Shown here: positions 28,714-31,731 of the stretch, in pieces
How positions within the stretch are numbered: position 1 is the stretch's first letter
Layout of the letters: each line of letters starts with the position of its first letter
Assembly (NCBI RefSeq): GCF_001279725.1
Contig: NZ_LGDE01000443.1
Span: 1-31,731, forward strand
Length of the DNA stretch: 31,731 bases
Origin: Streptomyces sp. WM4235
GTDB lineage: Bacteria; Actinomycetota; Actinomycetes; Streptomycetales; Streptomycetaceae
Reading direction: 5' to 3'
Position numbers and translations under genes: made by a program
The notes under the pieces: generated by a model
Told to the model about the DNA's origin: nothing
What the model saw: the letters and a program-made list of their open reading frames with translations, nothing else
Database searches by the model: none

Positions 28714-29460
28714 GTGTCCTCGTCCGCCTCGGCTCCGACCTCCGCGCGCCTCGCTCGCGTGTTGCTGGTGGAGGACGACGACCTGATGCGCCGGTCCTTC
28801 ACCGTCGCCCTCGAACGCTACGGCTACCGGATGCAGGCCGCGTCCGACGGCCTCGCCGCGCTGGAGCTCCTGCGCGAGGAGAGCTTCGACCTGCTGATCC
28901 TGGACGTGATGCTGCCCGGTCTCGACGGGATCGGGCTGTGCCGCAGGATCCGGGAGACCAGCCTCGTGCCGATCCTGATGATGTCCGCCCGCGGCGAAGG
29001 CCTCGACGTGGTCGCCGGGCTGGAGGCCGGCGCGGACGACTACGTCGTCAAGCCGGTGGAGACCTCCGTTCTGGTGGCGCGCATCCGATCGCTGCTGCGG
29101 CGGGCGACCTACGCTCCCGCCCCCGGGCCCGCGTGCGCGACGGGCGGGGAGCCGCCCGCGTCCGAGGCGGACCGGGACCGGCTGTTCTTCGGGGACCTCT
29201 CCATCGACACCGGCGGCCTGGAGGTGTTCGTCTCCGGGCGCCCGGTGGCGCTCACCCCGACCGAACTGAAACTCCTGCTGGAGTTCGCCGCCCACCCGGG
29301 CATCGTGCTGGAGCGGCACACCCTGCTGCGCGACGTCTGGGACTACGGCTGGGACGGCGACAGCCGGGTCGTCGACCTGTGCGTGCAGCGGCTGCGCAGG
29401 AAGCTGGGGCGGGACCGGATCGAGACGGTCCGCGGCTTCGGCTACAAGCTCAGGCGCTGA
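28714..29460 (+). CDS. OmpR-family response regulator
   Basis: The 248-residue regulator has a receiver domain (about 14-125) with RVLLVEDDD acidic pocket, phospho-acceptor Asp64 (LLILDVMLPG), the conserved serine in MMSAR and Lys113 (DDYVVKP). A Pro/Ala linker leads to a winged-helix DNA-binding domain (about 155-248: LTPTELKLLLEFAAHPGIVL, SRVVDLCVQRLRRKLG, IETVRGFGYKLRR). It would bind direct repeats upstream of its targets, probably including the ABC transporter genes downstream. GTG 28714 has AGGAG eight bases upstream; the frame opens back to 28309 through the repeat block, which is not coding. The histidine kinase gene follows after five bases, so they form one operon. Confidence 0.93.
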   Translation: MSSSASAPTSARLARVLLVEDDDLMRRSFTVALERYGYRMQAASDGLAALELLREESFDLLILDVMLPGLDGIGLCRRIRETSLVPILMMSARGEGLDVVAGLEAGADDYVVKPVETSVLVARIRSLLRRATYAPAPGPACATGGEPPASEADRDRLFFGDLSIDTGGLEVFVSGRPVALTPTELKLLLEFAAHPGIVLERHTLLRDVWDYGWDGDSRVVDLCVQRLRRKLGRDRIETVRGFGYKLRR

Positions 29461-29465
29461 GCACG

Positions 29466-30755
29466 GTGCGCCCGTTCCCCCGGCCGCGCCCGGTCCGCGC
29501 GTCCCTGCGTCGGAAGATCGCGGCGCTGGCCGCGGCCACGGCCTGCCTCGTCGCCGCGGCCGTGGGCGTACTGGTCCACCTGTGGACCGCGCAGGACATC
29601 CGCGGCCGAGCCGAGGCGCGGGCGTTCAACGGCGTGTACTCGGCCATGGACGTCTACCAGCGCACCGGAACGCTCGCCGACGGCGCCGAACTCGACCCCG
29701 CCGAGCTGCCCGCCGCCCTGCGCCACCCGGCCGACGGCGCCCGGCACACCGCCTACGACGGCCGCGTCGACGCCAACGTCGGGCCGACCGTCTGGGCCGC
29801 CCAGCGGGTCGGCGGCCCGGACAGTCCGGTGCTCGCCATGCGCGTCAACATGAGCGGCGAGCTCCACGGGCTGCGCCGCCTCGACGTGAGCATGGCGGTG
29901 GCCTCGCTCGTCGCGCTGGCCGCGGCCGTCCCCCTGGCGGTGTACGGGGCCGGGCTGCTCGGCCGCAGGCTGCGGCGGGTCTCCGAGACCGCGGGCCGGA
30001 TCGCCGCCGGGGACCTCGACGCCCGGACCGGGTCCGTCAAGGGCGGTGACGAGGTGGCCGACATCGCCGCCACCGTCGACCTGATGGCCGACAGCCTCTC
30101 CCGACGGCTGCGCAACGAGCGGCAGTTCACCGCGGACGTGGCCCACGAGCTGCGCACGCCCGTCGGCGGTCTGCTGGCCGCGGCCGACCTGTTGCCGGCC
30201 GGCGGGACGGAGGATCTGCTGCGGGCGCGCGTACGCGATCTGCGCGGCCTGATCGAGGACCTGCTGGAGATCTCCCGGCTGGACGCCGGCGCCGAACAGC
30301 CGGTCCGCGCCCATGTGCCGCTCGGCGCGGTCGTCCGCGACGCCGTGGCGCGCACGGGATGCGTCGCCACGGTCACCGTCGAGGACACTCCGGGCACGGA
30401 GGGAACGTCGGCCACCGAGGGAGCGGCGACCGTGGAAACCGATCCGCGCCGTCTCGAACGGATCGTCGGCAACCTCGTCGTCAACGCCCACCGGCACGGG
30501 GGCACACCTGTCGAGGTCACCGTCGAGGGCCGGACCGTCGTCGTGCGCGACCGCGGCCCCGGTTTCCCGGCCGAGCTGCTGCGCGACGGTCCGCGACGTT
30601 TCCACACGGGCGCGGCGGAACGGGGCTCGGGCCACGGACTGGGCCTGACCATCGCCCGGGGGCAGGCCCGGGTGCTGGGCGCCGAGTTGCACCTGGGCAA
30701 CGCCCCGGAAGGCGGCGCCGTCGCCACGCTGCGCCTGCCGGCCCGACCCGCCTGA
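29466..30755 (+). CDS. Sensor histidine kinase
   Basis: The 429-residue kinase pairs with the response regulator just upstream. It has two membrane helices (about 17-39 and 141-165) flanking an extracytoplasmic sensor loop of about 100 residues (RGRAEARAFNGVYSAMDVYQ onwards). A HAMP domain follows (about 166-217, RVSETAGRIAAGDLDARTGS), then the dimerisation domain with His227 in DVAHELRTP and the ATPase domain (N-box LERIVGNLVVNAHRHGG, G1 VRDRGPGFP, G2 GSGHGLGLTIA). The sensor loop has no cysteine or recognised ligand domain. GTG 29466 starts five bases after the regulator stop. The layout resembles streptomycete CseC/VanS-like envelope-sensing kinases coupled to ABC exporters; the signal is not known. 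Confidence 0.92.
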   Translation: MRPFPRPRPVRASLRRKIAALAAATACLVAAAVGVLVHLWTAQDIRGRAEARAFNGVYSAMDVYQRTGTLADGAELDPAELPAALRHPADGARHTAYDGRVDANVGPTVWAAQRVGGPDSPVLAMRVNMSGELHGLRRLDVSMAVASLVALAAAVPLAVYGAGLLGRRLRRVSETAGRIAAGDLDARTGSVKGGDEVADIAATVDLMADSLSRRLRNERQFTADVAHELRTPVGGLLAAADLLPAGGTEDLLRARVRDLRGLIEDLLEISRLDAGAEQPVRAHVPLGAVVRDAVARTGCVATVTVEDTPGTEGTSATEGAATVETDPRRLERIVGNLVVNAHRHGGTPVEVTVEGRTVVVRDRGPGFPAELLRDGPRRFHTGAAERGSGHGLGLTIARGQARVLGAELHLGNAPEGGAVATLRLPARPA

Positions 30756-30877
30756 CCACCCGTCACACGGAACCGCTACGAAGTGGCGCGGCCACCGATA
30801 CACGACGGACGACACGCCGATACGTTCCCCGGACACCCTTCGAAGTGCCCCCACCGGTACCCGAAGAGGAGTCCATC

Positions 30878-31660
30878 GTGACCGCCGAGCACCTGTCCCC
30901 GTACGCGCCGAACCCGACGGTGGGGATCGCGGCCGCCACCGTCGGCGTCTCCAAGGTCCACGGCAGCGGCGACACCCGTGTCGTCGCCCTGGACGACGTC
31001 AGCCTCGCCTTCCGGGAGGGCGAGTTCACCGCGATCATGGGCCCGTCCGGCTGCGGCAAGTCCACGTTGATGCACTGCGCCGCCGGCCTCGATTCGGTCA
31101 CCTCGGGATCGGTCCGCGTCGGCACCACCGAACTGGGCACGCTGAACGACCGGCGACTCACCGCCCTGCGCCGGGACCGGATCGGCTTCGTCTTCCAGGC
31201 CTTCAACCTGCTGCCGACGCTGACCGCGCTGGAGAACATCACGCTGCCGCTGAGCATCGCCGGGCGCCGCCCCGACCGGCAGTGGCTGGACCGGGTGGTC
31301 TCCATGGTCGGCCTGGCCCAGCGGCTCGGCCACCGCCCCGGGCAGTTGTCCGGCGGACAACAGCAACGTGTCGCCGTGGCCCGCGCGCTGGTCTCGCGCC
31401 CCGCGATCGTCTTCGCGGACGAGCCCACCGGCAACCTCGACTCCCGCGCCGGGGCCGAGGTCCTCGGCTTCCTGCGCGACTCGGTGCGCGAACTCGGCCA
31501 GAGCGTGGTCATGGTGACCCACGACCCCGTGGCCGCCGGGTTCGCCGACCGTGTGGTGTTCCTCTCGGACGGCCGCCTGGTCGACGAGATGGCGCGCCCC
31601 ACGCCGGAGCGGGTCCTGGACCGGATGAAGGCCTTCGACACCCGCACCCGTACCGGCTGA
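30878..31660 (+). CDS. ABC transporter ATPase (MacB/LolD type)
   Basis: The 260-residue ATPase has Walker A GPSGCGKST, Q-loop FVFQAFNLLPTLTALENI, signature LSGGQQQRVAVARAL, Walker B IVFADEPTGNLDS and H-loop VMVTHDP. The FQAFNLLP and DEPTGNLD motifs are typical of the MacB/LolD/FtsE-type ATPases that work with FtsX-like permeases in peptide or antibiotic efflux or envelope functions. Its permease should be the next gene, beyond the end of the window. GTG 30878 has AGAGGAG six bases upstream. It follows the kinase gene by 122 bases on the same strand and is likely regulated by the upstream two-component system, a common arrangement for antibiotic- or envelope-stress-responsive transporters. That link is inference. 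Confidence 0.92.
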   Translation: MTAEHLSPYAPNPTVGIAAATVGVSKVHGSGDTRVVALDDVSLAFREGEFTAIMGPSGCGKSTLMHCAAGLDSVTSGSVRVGTTELGTLNDRRLTALRRDRIGFVFQAFNLLPTLTALENITLPLSIAGRRPDRQWLDRVVSMVGLAQRLGHRPGQLSGGQQQRVAVARALVSRPAIVFADEPTGNLDSRAGAEVLGFLRDSVRELGQSVVMVTHDPVAAGFADRVVFLSDGRLVDEMARPTPERVLDRMKAFDTRTRTG

Positions 31661-31692
31661 CCGGCCCGGCGCCGCGGCGCCGTGCCCGTTCC

Positions 31693-31731
31693 TCCCTCCC
31701 CTCCCCCCCCCCCCCACCCCGCCCCCCCCCA
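31693..31731. other. Low-complexity poly-C end of the window
   Basis: The last bases are almost only C with single interrupting T, A or G. This looks like a sequencing or assembly edge rather than a functional element; the expected permease gene does not begin before it. Confidence 0.7.

Noticed and set aside
31667..31682. CGGCGCC-GC-GGCGCCG palindrome after the last ATPase gene as a terminator
   Set aside because: Simple GC alternation, short arms and two-base centre; a downstream permease is expected to be co-transcribed.

Overview
The window reads as chromosomal DNA of a Streptomyces or a close relative. G+C is very high, third codon positions are almost all G or C, and GTG starts are frequent. 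There is a 2-methylisoborneol (geosmin-like odorant) gene pair, Tat-lipoprotein and partner-switching genes typical of the genus, and rare TTA leucine codons of the kind read by the developmental tRNA bldA. I placed 31 protein genes. I saw no rRNA, tRNA, CRISPR array, transposase or phage gene. The left edge cuts a gene. The right edge ends in a poly-C tract, probably a contig end, just where an ABC permease would be expected.

Layout. 1-2055: the 2-MIB synthase (5' truncated; probably an encapsulin cargo) and geranyl-diphosphate methyltransferase, closed by a 26-bp-stem hairpin. 2164-3764: PPK2 polyphosphate kinase and a conserved hypothetical. 3904-7708: a three-gene molybdenum aldehyde oxidoreductase of the YagTSR/PaoABC type, whose FAD subunit carries a four-cysteine [4Fe-4S] insertion. 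7793-12137: mostly small stress or envelope genes (PRC-barrel, GNAT, DM13, SRPBCC, a small secreted protein, a TIGR04222-like membrane protein). 12721-16537: an ABC exporter, an ArsR regulator with a 24-bp palindrome upstream, a TTA-containing roadblock/LC7 protein and a secreted intradiol dioxygenase.

16742-19560 is a compact partner-switching module: a PAS-GAF-SpoIIE phosphatase faces a STAS anti-anti-sigma factor and an HATPase anti-sigma kinase across a shared promoter region that holds an 11-2-11 palindrome. A 16-2-16 palindrome spans the STAS stop codon. A degenerate formylglycine-generating-enzyme-like protein follows. 21174-23864 encodes the most unusual protein here: an 896-residue membrane protein with a STAND-like N-terminal part whose Walker A is degenerate, fused to an extracytoplasmic type-1 periplasmic-binding domain, with no transporter genes beside it and a TTA codon at residue 29.

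24235-31660: a cytokinin-dehydrogenase-like flavin oxidase, an APH-family kinase, then a YndJ/DUF1990 pair behind a promoter bracketed by two perfect TTGAAC-NN-GTTCAA palindromes with no TetR gene nearby. An OmpR-type two-component system and a MacB/LolD-type ATPase follow. Two small blocks of intergenic direct repeats (25637-25721 and 28329-28430) lie in this part.

The best candidates for new biology are the STAND-like/periplasmic-binding receptor, the three bldA-type TTA genes (GNAT, roadblock, receptor) and the orphan double operator of the YndJ operon.
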